Positions 40,301 through 53,124 of a DNA stretch of 64,000 nt are shown in pieces; position 1 is the first letter of the stretch, and each line of letters begins with the position of its first letter. The notes beneath the pieces are model-generated. The model saw nothing but the letters and a program-made list of their open reading frames with translations, ran no database searches and was not told the origin of the DNA. This stretch comes from Chamaecrista fasciculata (taxonomy: Eukaryota > Streptophyta > Magnoliopsida > Fabales > Fabaceae). Location: positions 84,843-148,842 of the forward strand of contig QANZ01029623.1 of NCBI GenBank assembly GCA_003254925.1, in the 5' to 3' direction. The position numbers and the translations under genes were made by a program.

Positions 40301-41284
40301 ATGAAAAGAAAGAACTCTACTAGGCAAGGGCCATTACACGCCGTAGGATTTACGATCTTATCAACGGTCGACATTGCATACAGAAAAACCCTAGAATCGC
40401 AAGCATTTTCAGGTTCAACATGGAGAAGACGAATGGCGAAATTCGCAGAATCCGCCGATCCTCTCATCTACGCCGTTCAATGTCAATTTCTAGCGATTCT
40501 CTCATTTTTCGACGATCATATCATGCTAATCGAAGATATGATCCAGAAATCGTTTCCGTCTTCATCGTTCGTGTTCGACAAGATCGACGATCTGGCTCTC
40601 GCGATAACGTCAATTCCAGAAAAAATCGATTACGCTCTGAACAAATTCGACGCAATCATCCACAACAATCAACTCACGTTCAAGGAATCCGTTCTTATTT
40701 ACCTAATCTGGGGGTTGAACGTTTTGATTTTCATACTGAATCAGCGCGGAATGAAAAACAAGAAGATCAACGAGTTAACGATTCATACCAGCTCGATCTG
40801 TCGCGATAAATTGGAACCATCGCCGAATGTTTCTTCTCCAGAATCATCGGAGAGAAGCCACAAAGAGAGCTATAGGGAGAGTTTTCCTGCGACTTCGGAA
40901 TCGGATGCTTCAGAAGCTGAAAACATAAGGGTGGCTATGGCGGTTTGGGCAAACAAGAGGATTTCATATAAGGAGGCTTTGGAGAAAGGGAAAGATCAAG
41001 AAAATTCGCAGTCGTCGTCGTCGTCGTCGCAGAAGAGGAAGAAGAAGAATCAGTGTCCGAAGGGAGTGAGGAAGGAGAAGGAAGACGAGAATGCGAAAAT
41101 GGAGAAGAAATTTTGGCGGCAAAAAGGAGCGAGGAAGGAGAAAAACGAAGAAGATGATGATGAAGAGGATAATGAAAGTATTGTGTATGGAAAAGAAGAA
41201 GATCCACTTCTGGACTTATTTGAATCAGGATGGAATTTGAAGCATGAAAGGGATGTGGGACCTATCAACGTCTTAAGAAATTGA
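40301..41284 (+). CDS. conserved plant protein of unknown function, single membrane segment
   Basis: Uninterrupted frame of 327 codons from the ATG at 40301 (MKRKNSTRQG). The in-frame TTG upstream at 40277 is not a plausible start. Residues 50-80 (FAESADPLIYAVQCQFLAIL) are hydrophobic. Residues 129-146 (ESVLIYLIWGLNVLIFIL) form a probable transmembrane helix. The C-terminal half is highly charged: a Ser tract, a Lys/Arg-rich stretch, an acidic run near residue 295, and the end LFESGWNLKHERDVGPINVL. I have seen proteins with this order in plants but cannot name the family. The frame is intact, its GC content is above that of the flanks, and codon use looks normal. A truncated GGTCCC element begins 20 bp after the stop. 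Confidence 0.75.
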   Translation: MKRKNSTRQGPLHAVGFTILSTVDIAYRKTLESQAFSGSTWRRRMAKFAESADPLIYAVQCQFLAILSFFDDHIMLIEDMIQKSFPSSSFVFDKIDDLALAITSIPEKIDYALNKFDAIIHNNQLTFKESVLIYLIWGLNVLIFILNQRGMKNKKINELTIHTSSICRDKLEPSPNVSSPESSERSHKESYRESFPATSESDASEAENIRVAMAVWANKRISYKEALEKGKDQENSQSSSSSSQKRKKKNQCPKGVRKEKEDENAKMEKKFWRQKGARKEKNEEDDDEEDNESIVYGKEEDPLLDLFESGWNLKHERDVGPINVLRN

Positions 41285-42166
41285 TATGGTCTTAATATGT
41301 AAAGGTCAAAGTGTAGTCCCATAACTTTTGCTCAGATCTCAATTTGGTCCTATAAATTTTTTGTTGCACTTTTGGTTCCACATCTTTGCAAAAAGTTGCA
41401 TATTTGGTCCCGTATCACTTTTGGTCAGGTTGCAGAATTGGTTTCATACTTTTGCAAAAAGTTTTACCGTCAGTCTCACCTGATCCAAATATATGGGACC
41501 AATTCTGCATCTGACCTAAAGATATGAGATCAATTCTGCAATCCGACTAAAATATATGAGATGCGGAAATTTGAGAAGTTGTAAAATACCTAAGTTTTTT
41601 TATATATCTCAACTTCTCAAATTTTATTTTTAGTTTAAGATATATTAACATCTTTCTCAATTCTGCAATATTTGAGAAGTTGTAAAATACCTAAGTTTTT
41701 TTTTCTTATTTTATGTAAAAGATGATTTTTGTTATTAAGATTTTTATTTAACAGTTAAAATTAATTTTTTGTAATCTTATGATTTGTTTTTAAGAAAAAA
41801 ATATAAGTTTCATCAATTTTATACATTTACCATTAAAAGGGATGTAGGGCCTCTCATTTTTTTGGGGCCAAAAGTATCCATACAAAACAAACATTAAAAA
41901 AAAAATGAACTAAGGAGGATCTTAAACTTTAGCAGTGGAATTTGTGGAAGTCATAGCACCATCCATAGTGAGAATATCATATGGAAGATTGACAACTCAA
42001 CGAAAAAAGCACATCCTTCTGGCTCCAACCTTAATAAGTCAATCAGCTACAAAGTTTGCACTTCTGCAAATAGCAAAATTATTCACTAGTGGAAGAGAAG
42101 TCAGATATTTAACAATATGAACACAAATAATAGCACATTCCCAACCACAACCACAACCATCATGAT
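41285..42166. other. 3' flank with a truncated GGTCCC element
   Basis: A left arm of the GGTCCC class starts at about 41304 (GGTCAAAGTGTAGTCCC). A short opposing segment follows (to about 41560), but the right tip is missing. A ~35-bp phrase with 'tttgagaagttgtaaaatac' is duplicated at 41570 and 41671. The open frame at 41935-42120 has no recognisable features. Confidence 0.5.
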
Positions 42167-42954
42167 TAAGGTGTTCGCGAGGTGGGTTGAGTTGGGTTTA
42201 GGGCGGATTGATTTAGGCTGAAATTTTCTTAGTGCGAGTTGGTTTGGGTTGAATTTTGAGAAAAATATATTTCAGCTCAAACCAAACCAAACTAAACAAT
42301 GATGGGTTAACAAGCTTGCACATTCCAATTTGCAAAATTTTTTTTATAAAAAACATACTTGATTTTACAATTTTTTTAATCTTTTAAATTTTTATATTGA
42401 ATTTTTACGAAAAATATTTATTATTATTATAAGTCAATAATGATATAATATAATTGAAAGTCATATATATTCATCTAAAGAAAGTGAAGTTAGTAGTAGA
42501 AGAAAATAGAAGTAATCACGACAGCAATAGAGTTTAACAAGTAAAATTATAAAAATCCTAATTCTAATCTTCTCAATAAAAAGTGAAATTGATAAAAATT
42601 AAAGAGAATAAATTGATTAATTTAATGATTGACAAAAAATTGATTAATGAAATGTGAAGTCACTTTACATAAAGCTAAGAGAGAATGACATGACAACTCA
42701 AGAGTGATTTGTGTTATAATAAATTTTTAATTATTATTTATTTATGTATATATTGAAACAAACAAAATATAAACACGGGCTGACGAGTTAGGTAAGGTTG
42801 AGCGGGCTCAGAATTTTGAAACCCGCAATCCAATCCAAACTACTGCGGCTAGAAATTTTAAAACCAAACTAACTTATCAGTCCAAACCAAACCAACCCAA
42901 GTTTACAGGTTAGGCTGATTTTAGCAGGTTAGCCCGAATCACTAAACACCCTTA
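42167..42954. mobile_element. hAT-like non-autonomous element
   Basis: The left end TAAGGTGTTCGCGAGG and right end finishing TAAACACCCTTA are imperfect inverted repeats. Flanks ATCATGAT (42159-42166) and ATCACGAT (42955-42962) are an 8-bp duplication with one change, as in hAT elements. Subterminal 'gggttgagttggg' phrases and an AT-rich core match the element at 25380-25995. Confidence 0.75.
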
Positions 42955-43065
42955 ATCACGATGAACAATTTCCACCCATTCTAAACAATCTGATTCCATT
43001 AACATTTACAACTGATGGAAAAATTTTATGCATTTCAATATCAATTTTATTATGTATCTTTCTTT

Positions 43066-43559
43066 GGCCAAAACTTCAATATATGGAGTGGATTTAAAAT
43101 TGGTCCCTTATGATTCATTTATTTTAAATTAGTCGTGTATATTTTTAAATTGATCTCAAATCTACTTTCAAAATGCGATTTGATTTTATTTGCTGACGAT
43201 TTCAACTGAATTAAGAAATAACTCTTCAAGAGTTAGCACATTGTGTCGAACTTGTCGCATTTGTACTTAAAACAAGAGATATATGATCTACTTTACTTGT
43301 TTAATTGTGAAAAGAATTATCTGCTTTCGAAACTTGATTTGACCTTATTTATTGATGATCTCAAAGTACTTGTTAAACGAAATCTATAGCTTGAATTTGT
43401 TATATTTGAACTTGAAACAAAAGCGATATAACTATATTCAGTATTTTTACCGATTTGAGAAATTATAGAAACATGTAGAATCAATCTAAAACAAATGAAG
43501 TATAAAGAATCAATTTGAAATCTATCTTTTACATAAAGCACCAATTTGAAGTTTTGGCC
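43066..43559. mobile_element. Mutator-like MITE
   Basis: Tips GGCCAAAACTTCAA and TTGAAGTTTTGGCC are perfect inverted repeats. Flanks ATCTTTCTTT (43056-43065) and ATTTTTCTTT (43560-43569) differ at one base. The interior repeats 'cttgaacttgtcgcatttg' phrases and their near copies. Confidence 0.75.
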
Positions 43560-43569
43560 ATTTTTCTTT

Positions 43570-44163
43570 TAAAGATGGCACCTCAGTGACGTGGCTGAGA
43601 GTTTAGAGTCAAGTTAGTCCAAGTTTGTTTTCTTTAATCTTTTACTTGAAATCTCCAAAAGAGGTTATCAAAGTAAAACGAGTCATTAGGGTATGGAAAT
43701 TGCTTTGATCTTTTCAATTGTCATTCTACTTGCGGTTAGTTGACCAAATACAGAAATACTCCATTGCCAATAGAAGTTATGTACAAATTCACTTTATTCT
43801 AGAAATATTCGATTTTCTTTTATGGTGCTTTATTTAACAATTACGCTCCTTACCATGAAGTTAATTCTCTAACCTCTAAAGTTTGATTATTAGATATAAA
43901 ATGAAGATTATGAACTTGGTTGTTTCGGCATGGTTCTGAATTTCTGATGCAAGTCTGAGCCATCATGATCCCATACAGCAATCTAAAACGCGCACCTATC
44001 TACAATCATACATTAGTTCTAAAACATCCCAACTAAATCATATGTAAGATTTTTATCCTTTGAAAAAACTTAACTAGGTAGTACCTATGAAAAAATTGGT
44101 CAAGGGTCTAACTTAAAAATAACGACAAAGATTAAAAGGAATCACTACAAGACTAATTGAACA
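43570..44163. other. intergenic DNA without recognised genes
   Basis: AT-rich sequence with no coding or repeat structure that I can support. Confidence 0.6.
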
Positions 44164-44172
44164 AATTAAAAA

Positions 44173-44561
44173 GGCCAAAGTACAAATTTAGTCTTATATC
44201 TTTTACTCAGTTCTCAACTTAGTCCTATATTTTTTTGTTGCATTTTTTGTCTCATATTTTTAGGTCAAGCCCCAATTTGGTCTTATATCTTTTTTTGTTG
44301 CAGATTTGATTTCATATCTTAAGATCAATTGCAGAATTGGTCTTATATCTTAGATCATATCTTTATAAAATGATCAATTAATCATTTTGTAAAGATATAT
44401 AACTAATTCTTCAACCTAAGCTAAAGATATAAAACCAAAAAAGATATGGGACCAAATTAGAATCTTTTGCAAAGATACGAGACCAAAAGTGCAACAAAAA
44501 AAATACATTACCGAATTGGGAACTTAGCAAAAAAATATGGGACCAACTTTACACTTTGACC
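44173..44561. mobile_element. Mutator-like MITE
   Basis: The left tip GGCCAAAGTACAAATTTAG and a right tip ending AACTTTACACTTTGACC mirror each other. The exact 9-bp duplication AATTAAAAA is at 44164-44172 and 44562-44570. Arms carry 'ttagtcttatatctttt' repeats. Confidence 0.85.
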
Positions 44562-44570
44562 AATTAAAAA

Positions 44571-45203
44571 CTTTAAAGACCAAAATGAAATAAAAAAAAA
44601 ATGGGGGGAAAAGACCAGGAATAATGAACTCAAGGCGCAACAAAACAAAGTTGTAGTTATTTCTACACTATGAAAGAACTTGACCCAAAGATTAGGAACA
44701 AATACCAATCAAGAATTGATGGCGCAGAACAAGGCGAATAACATGGGCCGAAAACTATGCCCACACGTTGAATTTAATTTTGCTTCAAAGTTGAGAAAGA
44801 AAATGACCCTCGCGACAAAACCTGACCGACCAATCTAAATAATACTACTAATCCCACATGGGAACTAACTCCTCACGACGACACCCACCATTATTCGCGA
44901 TTACAACTAGCTACAATCTAAAACCCCTTTTGATTTGAATCTCTCTATCACTTGAAAAAGATTGAAGTTACAATGAGAGAAAAGCGACAGCAGAAGAAGA
45001 AGAAAAACAAAATCCATAAATTACACAGGCCTGTACATCTCTTCTTCCTTCGCTTGGAAGACCCAAAAAACAAAAATAAGTACCCGTGGGAAAAGGAAAG
45101 GAAATGTGACGTGAAAACGAGGGAAAGAGGGGACCAAAGAGAGAGAGAAAAAAAAAAAGTTAAAGATACAGACAGAAATTTACAAGACAAACTGAACTGA
45201 ACT
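44571..45203. other. 3' flank of the U-box gene
   Basis: Mixed sequence downstream of the minus-strand PUB45-like stop codon. The portion near 44950-45200 is purine-rich on the plus strand and probably includes the 3' UTR. No separate gene supported. Confidence 0.5.
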
Positions 45204-48200
45204 TTAACATTGGTAAACGGAATAGCTCTTACTTTTCCATAGAAAGCTAAGAGCTCTTCCCATCTTTTTCCTAGACATTGACTTACATAGTGGTTTTGTT
45301 TCCGGAGGAGGAGGGATCGACATGTTGTCGTCGCTAGTTTCGGGTGGGAATGGTTGTGTCTCGGGAGATGAATGGTCTTGCTGCCGCTGCTCCCGGAACA
45401 GCATCAAGAGTTTCTGAGCTTTTTCTCTTCCTCTTGAGGTCCCATTCACTGATAATGATACCAATGCAGGTATTACCCCTTCTTGCAGCACCATCTGGCT
45501 GCATATTTCGTTCCCATTGCATAGAATCAATAGACAAGACACGGCTTGCTCTTGCTCGATGAGCTCGCCGGTGTCCAATATTGTAGCCAACACGCTTATG
45601 AGTCCCGGAGAGGATATCATTTCCTCCTTTCCCAACTGGGAAGCAGCCAAATTGATCAAAACAGCTATGCATTTCTCCGTCCACATGCAATCACCCTGGC
45701 CGGCAAGAAGCGATTGAAGGCCGGTAATGATGCCGGAAGAAAGGAGGTTTGGAATATTAGAGGGGACAGTAGAGAGATTGTAAAGTGCATGTAGGGAGTC
45801 TTGCTTGCATTGGTCGTCGATGTCGGGTTGAAGGAGAAGCTGCACGAGAAAATGAACAGCCTGACTCATGCCAATCATAGGTTTCGCTTCTTCAAGGCAA
45901 GAGAGATTCAGATAGAGGGCCGTGGCACAACCATAAGAACTGGTATTAGAAATCATTTCCTCTAACAATGATAATACTCCTGCTGCTAACATAATTTCCT
46001 TGTTTCTGTTGGGGGAAAAAAAAGATAATCAACTTAATGTTAGTGAAGCGCCCAAACCTTTTAATCACTATACCACTATACCAGTAAAGAAAGATCTATT
46101 AATCACTTATTAACCATAAAACAAAATCATTCTGATTCTTATCCAATGCGCTGATAAAGAACTCACATAGAAAACCTGAACGACCCTTAAACTTTATAAC
46201 CCTGTCATGAATTTGTGTGGCCGAGGAATGATCAATTTCCACCATTCCTCTTTATCTTTACTCTTTCTTTTTTTTTAAAAAAAAAAACGCGATGTTGGGG
46301 GAAACTCATGACAGCCAATTAGTGCTAAAATAGATAAGTCACGAAATATTAAACAATAACAATCTCTTAAGTAAAATGCAGGAGGCCAATACAAAAGGAG
46401 CAGATATTGTGGGTATATTAGTGATATGACTTCATAATCACATGAAAAGAAGTTTAACTTGATATTTCAAAAACATGAAAACTAAAAGAAAGATAATGCA
46501 CACCTGTTGTTATTCACGGCAAGGTTGAAGAGAGCCATTGCTCCACTTTCTTGAGCTGCCACAATCCCTTCACATACTGCTGATTGCAGAAATTGCAGAA
46601 GTGCTTCAACAAACCCATTGGCCCCCATAAAAATTCTAGCTTCTTCATCATCCCTCAACAACAGTCTTAATCGTTCAACCACCTTACATTTCCTCTTCCA
46701 ATTGTTCCCTTCAGTCAAGACTTTCAGAAAACTAAGATACTGCTCACTATCTTCCTCTTGTGCAGACACACTTTCAGTTCCATTTTCTCCATTTTCCTCT
46801 GAGATGCCACTTTCTTCTAAAGGAACCACTTTGACACCCTTCATTTTGCAAGAGTTGACACTGTTCACAGATCTTGAATTTGTTGATTCAGACTCAGATA
46901 ATGCTAATCTCCAGTAATTAAGGTCAAGAGATTCAGGAGGGCCATCAGGAATAGGGACTCCATTTTGTTCGCACCAACTAGCAACAAGACCCTTAACACA
47001 ATAATTAGGAGTCAACGATAGATGTGCAAGATTTTGTTGAGTCTTTGGGCAGGTGTTGTGCCCATCACAGAACCACTTCTCAATGCAAACCCTCTCATAT
47101 GTTTGCCCAGAAGAAATTATGACAGGATCGTACATAAGTTGCAGAGATATAGGACACCTTAACTCTTCAGGCGGAATGGGCATTTGCTCTGATTTCCTAT
47201 TATTTGGCTTAAAATTAAAAGAACTCAATTTTGAAAGCTGCCTGTCAAAGGCTTGGTAATGTCCACAAGCAATACCATCTTCGAAAAAGCCTTGGACGGT
47301 GGGAGAACAGGGTGCGGAACCCTGAGAATCATTGTCATCTGAAAACTCACTTCTAAATAACTTGGAGTATTTTCTCATAAGGTGTAAAAGATATGCAACT
47401 ATTGATTCCTTTCGCTTATCTTCCTCAGCCCGTGCTCTTTCTATATGCTTCTTGAGAGCTCTTCTTTCAGTCAAAGCAGCTCTTGAAGACGTGATTCCTA
47501 GTCTAATAGCAGCCTGGTGAAAACATTCAAGCTCACTACTGTCAGTGGAGGCGTTAAACTTCCTCCCCTGCTGGAGCAAAGCAATCAAATCATCCCCGGT
47601 TTGCTTCTCCAATGGGTCAAGTGCAAATTCCATATTTTCAATTTCATTCACAATCTCTTGAATCTGAAGAGATACATTTAAGGAAAGATCTTAAAATCTG
47701 TCCAAGCTGAATATTTAAAATAACATGGAGACAGAAAAAAAGTTTGCATATGCATATACTTACAAGAATTAATGCTAAGAATTTCATCCAAAAAATAGAA
47801 TGAATGCTAAGAAAACTAAATACGGAATATTGCAAACAAGAAATTGCTTTCAATAATTTTTAGAGGCTAGTCACATACCATCAAGACTCAGATGGCTTTT
47901 AAATACTTAATAAGAATAAAACCAAAACCCCACTCGACAACTTTGCACATTGAAGGCAAGCTATACAACCATAATATTTAAGTTTATTACCTGGCACCCA
48001 ATAGTTTGTGGAACAATATCTTCCACCCTTTTAAGACTATCTTCAAGAGCACATTTAGCCTTCTCAAATTTTAGAAGAACAGAATCCCCAGTTATAGCCT
48101 GCGTTTAAAGTAAATCCACTTATCCACAAATAAAAAATCTACAAAAATGTATTTCGCATTGAATGTCATCATTATCCAACAGTGGTAACCTGTTTGATTG

Positions 48201-48924
48201 GCTAAGTTAAGTCCACTATGCTGTAAGACATAATGAGCAAATAAGCTCTTAAAAAAAGACATCATACCAAATAAAGCTTACTACACTCTGAGCAATGCTG
48301 AAGAACATTCTTGGCCTTCTCTAATGCTACATGCAAAGAGCATAATGCCTGAATGCCGGATTTGCTTCTAGGCCTAGCTGCTTCCAAAGATGGAAATATT
48401 GACAATACTTTGCAATATATGGCTGAAAGTGCCTTGCACAAATCTCCATGTAACTGCATAAGTAACCAGATAATTATGGGTTGAATTACATCATAGCAAA
48501 TGCATAAACAAACTTGGAACAGAACATGAACCAACAGACTAGAAAACTGGAGGAAGAAGTAGAATACAAAACTTTAATTTTGGAGGTGCGGAAGAGAGGT
48601 TTAGGACACCAACACAAAACAATTCCTTAAATAAACTATATAATAAAATCTTTCAAATCTGTGTTACAAAAAAAATTAGAGAGAGAAATGCTTTTCCACC
48701 GCCAAGCTTATTGAAATTGAATGGACACAAGCTATTCACATAGAATTTTAAGTCCTTATTTGTTGGTGCAAGGACTTAGCATAATTGACAGCAATTACCA
48801 AACTATTATGGTTATGTAAAGCATCGGAATTTCCAAAGCAACATGTAAAATAATTAAAAACATATTGCCCTACCTTGGCATCGCTTGCTGCAAACAGATT
48901 TTCTTCAACCTCCGCAATGTCCAT
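45204..48924 (-). CDS. PUB45: U-box / ARM-repeat E3 ubiquitin ligase, PUB45 type
   Basis: Five coding exons join in phase: 48924-48874, 48453-48268, 48098-47991, 47663-46504 and 46005-45204, giving 768 aa, the length I recall for Arabidopsis PUB45. The N-terminal UND-like helical region includes FPSLEAARPRSKSGIQALCS. The linker has RLGITSSRAALTERRALKK. The U-box lies at about residues 279-352 (PPEELRCPISLQLMYDPVII, SGQTYERVCIEKWFCDGHNT). ARM repeats follow at about 430-730, and the protein ends GRALSFLWKSKSYSVYQC. U-box proteins recruit E2 enzymes and ubiquitinate bound targets. PUB6 and PUB7 are close relatives, so the exact paralogue is uncertain. The gene looks intact. A 5' UTR intron probably precedes the ATG. 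Confidence 0.93.
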
Positions 48925-48952
48925 AGTTCACTTTTAATGTTGATGCTTCAAA

Positions 48953-50095
48953 CCTAAATGACCTCAACTATATTTATTATCTGGGATCAAAAGAAATTGG
49001 CAAAAGGGGAAGAAAAAATAAGTACAATGCAAACTGCTGCTGTTAAATAAACTTTTTGCTGCACTGGTGACGGGTGGTTTTGTTTACATCTGATTCAATC
49101 AAGCATAAAAAAATGTTGAAAGGGCTGAGCATATTAACAATAACTTCTTGACTTTAACGGCTTCACAACAATGAGGGCAAAAAAATAAAAGTTGATCCAG
49201 TTTTACATGCATTATTGAAAATCATTTCTTATACAGCAAACACAAACAAGGAAAATGAATGGTACCAAATAAGCAAATCAGGGTAAAGGTAATTCAATGA
49301 AACATTAGATTAACCATGTCCTTAATTATTAATTAACTCAGAATTATCTCCTGTTAGCATTTACTCTCAACCTAATAACCATTTTATTACACAACTGTCT
49401 AGTCCAGAACACATAAAAGACTCTAAAAACAACAGAAAAGCTGAACAAATCAACTCGGACAGCTCGTTAACTACTCCAAGAAAGGCGGAAGATCGATCAA
49501 CCGAATGATATGAGAGAGTGATTTAATCAACACTTATCCAACAACTGCCAAAAAAAAATTAAAAAAAAAAAAAAAACTACATGATTCAAACAAAACACAG
49601 CTACGACCTACACGAGACATAGACTCCACTCCAAACCAAAAACTCCACTCAACAATCCTTCGCAGTACATAACGGAAACACGTAGCGCACTCATCACTGG
49701 AAACAACAAGGAAACGATGAAATCTGAATCAGAAGCAAAAGCAGCTAAAAACCAAACACGACAGCGAAATGATGAACGGAGCACAAGAAGGGCACAAGCA
49801 GTGAAGTAGAGAAGCAGAAAGGACAGTTTCAGAGGCAGGATTAGGGTTTTTAGAGATGAAGAAGAAAGACGTACCAACAGCAGAAAATGCGGTGAGCCAA
49901 TTAGGAGGCTTCATAAAAATGAGAGTTTCTAAAATCGCAGAATTAGGGTTCTAAAGATCTGAGAGTTTCCGAACGTCGTCGCAATCGGAGAAGTGAAGTT
50001 CATTTCAAATCTGCGAACGAATCTCAGAGAGCTTCAACGCGCAGACAGAGAAGAAGAAGAAAGAGAAAGAAGAGAGAAATGGGAGGGAGATGGTG
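48953..50095 (-). other. 5' UTR exon and leader intron of the PUB45-like gene
   Basis: A donor TTG|GTACGTC ends a GA-rich leader exon (from about 50095 to 49875). An acceptor catttag|GTTTGAAG starts the ATG-bearing exon at 48953, giving a leader intron of about 920 bp. Leader introns in this position are common in plant PUB genes. Inference from splice consensus. Confidence 0.5.
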
Positions 50096-50139
50096 ATTTT
50101 GGTTATTGATGATGATTTTCAGTATTCACTTCACTTTAG

Positions 50140-50162
50140 TTATTATTATTATTATTATTATT
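50140..50162. repeat. (ATT)n microsatellite
   Basis: Simple ATT repeat upstream of the PUB45-like leader. Confidence 0.9.
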
Positions 50163-50363
50163 CCCCGAGTGAGTGATGTAAATTGTAATAAATCAATAAA
50201 TAAATATTTTAAGTAAAAGGGAATTATAATGACAGGCTGATGAAGACGAGATGCATTCAATCTATATATATATATAAAGCAGATAACTTTCCACCAGAAG
50301 TTGCCATGTGGATCTAATTTTTTTTTTTGGTCACTATTTTGCTCATTAATTTCTCTAACTTCA

Positions 50364-50905
50364 TCCAATAGAAATCCTCCTTTGCATTTTCCTGTTGACC
50401 TTCTATCCCTCCACCTAAATCTCAACCAATAGTCTTCTTTGTTTGAGTATTTCTCTTCCATTTATATCCCCACTTTTCACTCTCCCTATTGAGCAAAACG
50501 TTTTTTTTTTTTTAACTCATTTGCTGAACCTAAAATTCGACCAATAGGCATCCTTGGTTCCTTATTCAACCAATAGATATCACTCAGCCTAATCTTTCAA
50601 CCAATAGAATTCATTTTTCTCTACTCATTCCACTTTCTCTCTCCCTGTTGAGGACCTTTTTTTTTTTTTCTTTGCCATCCCTTTTTTTTTTGTCAGTGCA
50701 AGGCAGATGCATTTTTTTTTAATTCGAAAATCTTGGTACATTCATTGCCAACCATATTTCTATTCATTGCCCACCAATGAATATCACTCAGCATAATCTT
50801 CCAACCAATAAAAAATATTTTTTTTTATTCTTTCCTTATTTCTCTTCAACCAATAACCATCATCTTTTAATGCAAATCCTATTTCCTAAACACTCTGGAC
50901 CAATA
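50364..50905 (+). repeat. cluster of about nine CCAAT-containing phrases
   Basis: 'caaccaatag' or close variants recur near 50366, 50425, 50541, 50579, 50601, 50774, 50805, 50850 and 50900. Two copies share a longer phrase with 'atatcactcagc' and 'aatctt'. They lie in the left part of the Helitron-like block. Confidence 0.75.
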
Positions 50906-51169
50906 AAGATACTTCATTCTTATCTCTCTTCATTTTCTCCCTCTGCGTATTCAGCTATTCCCTTTCTCTCAAAAACTGATCCTTTAGTATCCTCTTGGAA
51001 AATGGGGAAGAAAATTAATGTAGCCATCTTCTTCTCCGTATTCTCTTCCATCTCCATATTTAAATTTCAAATTCTTCACTTTCATCGACGTATTCTTCTC
51101 CATCTAACACTAGCGCCTCAACATTTCTAATATCTCAACTCTTCCATGGCGACTGTGCTTCTCTGAACA

Positions 51170-51425
51170 ACCTAAAAAATTTCCGGTGAAGATCGTCTTC
51201 GATTTCGGCCATCGTCGTCATCTCTCCGCCTTTCCTTCCATCTGTTGCTCGGTAAGCTTCTACCATTTCTTCTTTTGTTCATATTTATGTCATTTGTCTT
51301 CGATTTGTCTTCCATTGCGACTGTCTCAAGGTTAAAAATTTCCGGTGACCCTCCGCCTTTCCTTCAATCTGTTGCCCGGTAAGCTTCTAACATTTCTTCT
51401 TTTGTTCATATTTGTGTCGCTTTAT
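51170..51425 (+). repeat. tandem duplication of ~150 bp
   Basis: 'aaaaatttccggtga' followed by 'ccgcctttccttc' and 'cggtaagcttcta' occurs at 51170-51275 and again at 51326-51420. The copies differ by a few substitutions and one internal deletion. The GC-richer content resembles a captured 5' UTR or first exon plus its donor. Confidence 0.75.
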
Positions 51426-51885
51426 CGTTCTGCTTATTGAACAAAATGGTTTTCGTTTTTGCGACTGATTTTGGCTTTTCATCATCTTAATCTGTAAATG
51501 TGAGTAACTCTTTTGATGAAGATTTATTAGCAGATTTATTAGATTATTGGGACTAATTTCACAGTAATGATTTCACCGTTGATGAGCGCCGACGACGAAA
51601 CCCCCTTGCGGAAAACGTGTTTCTCTGCTCGCGACTTCAAGAACAGGTCCACTTTGAATTTCGTTCAAATTCCAAAACAAGTCCCTTTGAAATTTGTTAA
51701 AATTTCAAAATAGCCCCCTTCTACTTTTATTTGATAAAACAAGAAATTTGGCTCTGATAGATTGATTGTTTTTTCTACACTCTGGCCAAAGAAGACATCC
51801 GAATTTGAATGGTATACTTTCTTTCTTCTAAGATGCAGATTGTTGATACATGTTCAATGTTATTCCTACTGTTCTTAGAGTTGGT

Positions 51886-52042
51886 TCATGAAATAGTTTT
51901 TACTCTTCTCAAGCAACTTGATAGGGACTGTGAATTCTTAGAGGCTGAACGAATCATGGATTACAGACTTCTAATTGGTGTTCATTTTCAGGATGATTAC
52001 TCATATGATGAAAAAAACAGTTCAGCTTTTGACTTTCCTTGA
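51886..52042 (+). pseudogene. PIP5K (phosphatidylinositol-4-phosphate 5-kinase) exon fragment
   Basis: The plus-strand frame reads [20 protein letters not shown], then [16 protein letters not shown]. This is the catalytic-core segment of plant PIP5K enzymes, normally RIMDYSLLVG; here the Ser after MDY is Arg. The frame ends at a TGA next to a GTATAA donor-like site. No other kinase exon is seen nearby, so this is an isolated, non-functional fragment. Confidence 0.75.
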
Positions 52043-53124
52043 GGTATAAATTTTGTTTGTCTTAAATTTTGTTTGTTCTATTCAATAATCTTTGCAGGAT
52101 ATTGTTTGTATTTTGTTTGTAGCTTCTCATTATTGCCTAATTTGATTGTATTTCTACACTGTCGCTGGATATGATTTCACATTATTCTTTAATACATGTT
52201 AGATACCCAGTAAGTTTTACTTAATTATTTTGTGGTATCACTGCTTTCCTACGTTTCGTCGGAGTTCAGATGGGTATTAGTCTTAAGCATTATAAAGTAT
52301 TGGTTACTTGAAGACAAAATTTGAAAAATGGTCTCTAATCAAGGTTCATAATTTAGTGTAGTCAATGTGGTTTAACTAGCCCACTCTGTAATACTAAAAC
52401 TAGAAGTTTGATGGGAGTGACACATACTGCATGTGATTTAACAAGTTTCAATTAGTAGTCAATGGTGGTTGATACGGTTTTGACAGATAATAACATAATT
52501 AGATGCTTGAATTGCAAACATTCATCTTTTAGCGTATATAATTTCCAAGACTATTAAATAGTATAGTAGGTTATTTTAAATAGGTTATGAATTGGAAAGA
52601 CTTGAAACCATTTCCAGATAAACTTGCACATTTGCAGATAAAGTGCATTCCTAAATTCTTTTTGGGCCACTGATTTGTTAAGTATAGTAGCTTATTTTAA
52701 ATAGGTTCTGAATTTTGTAGAGTTGAAACCAATGAAATTGGCTTTTTACCCAACCATCATTAATCTCTTTCGGTTTATTAGCAAAACTTGAAATTGGATT
52801 TGTCTCCTTTGCAGATTAGCTCCTAAATTCAGTGTCCTCTTGCAAATATTTGGGGAATTGTGGTATTTAAATTTCTGACATTCACTTATATTTACACATA
52901 GCAGTTTGAACTGTCTTAGTCAATTAATATTTCACTACTGTAATAGCTTTGTAAACAAGAATAACTAAATGTTGTGAAGTAGGTCCTGAGTATTTCTTTT
53001 GTCATTCAACTATGATCTGTTAATCTTTTATGAAGCATTGAAGATTTACTAATTTCAAGACTATTAAATCGAACTACAGATTAACTCAATGCTAAGGTTG
53101 TTTGATTGCTTTTAATGTGCTAAG
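52043..53124. other. T-rich, intron-like DNA
   Basis: About 1.1 kb of T-rich sequence between the two exon fragments. A phrase near 52560 ('gtatagtaggttattttaaa') recurs near 52680. No coding signal. Confidence 0.5.

Noticed and set aside
44948..45200. Lys/Glu-rich plus-strand frame near the U-box gene 3' end
   Set aside because: Low-complexity purine-rich UTR sequence with no conserved motif.
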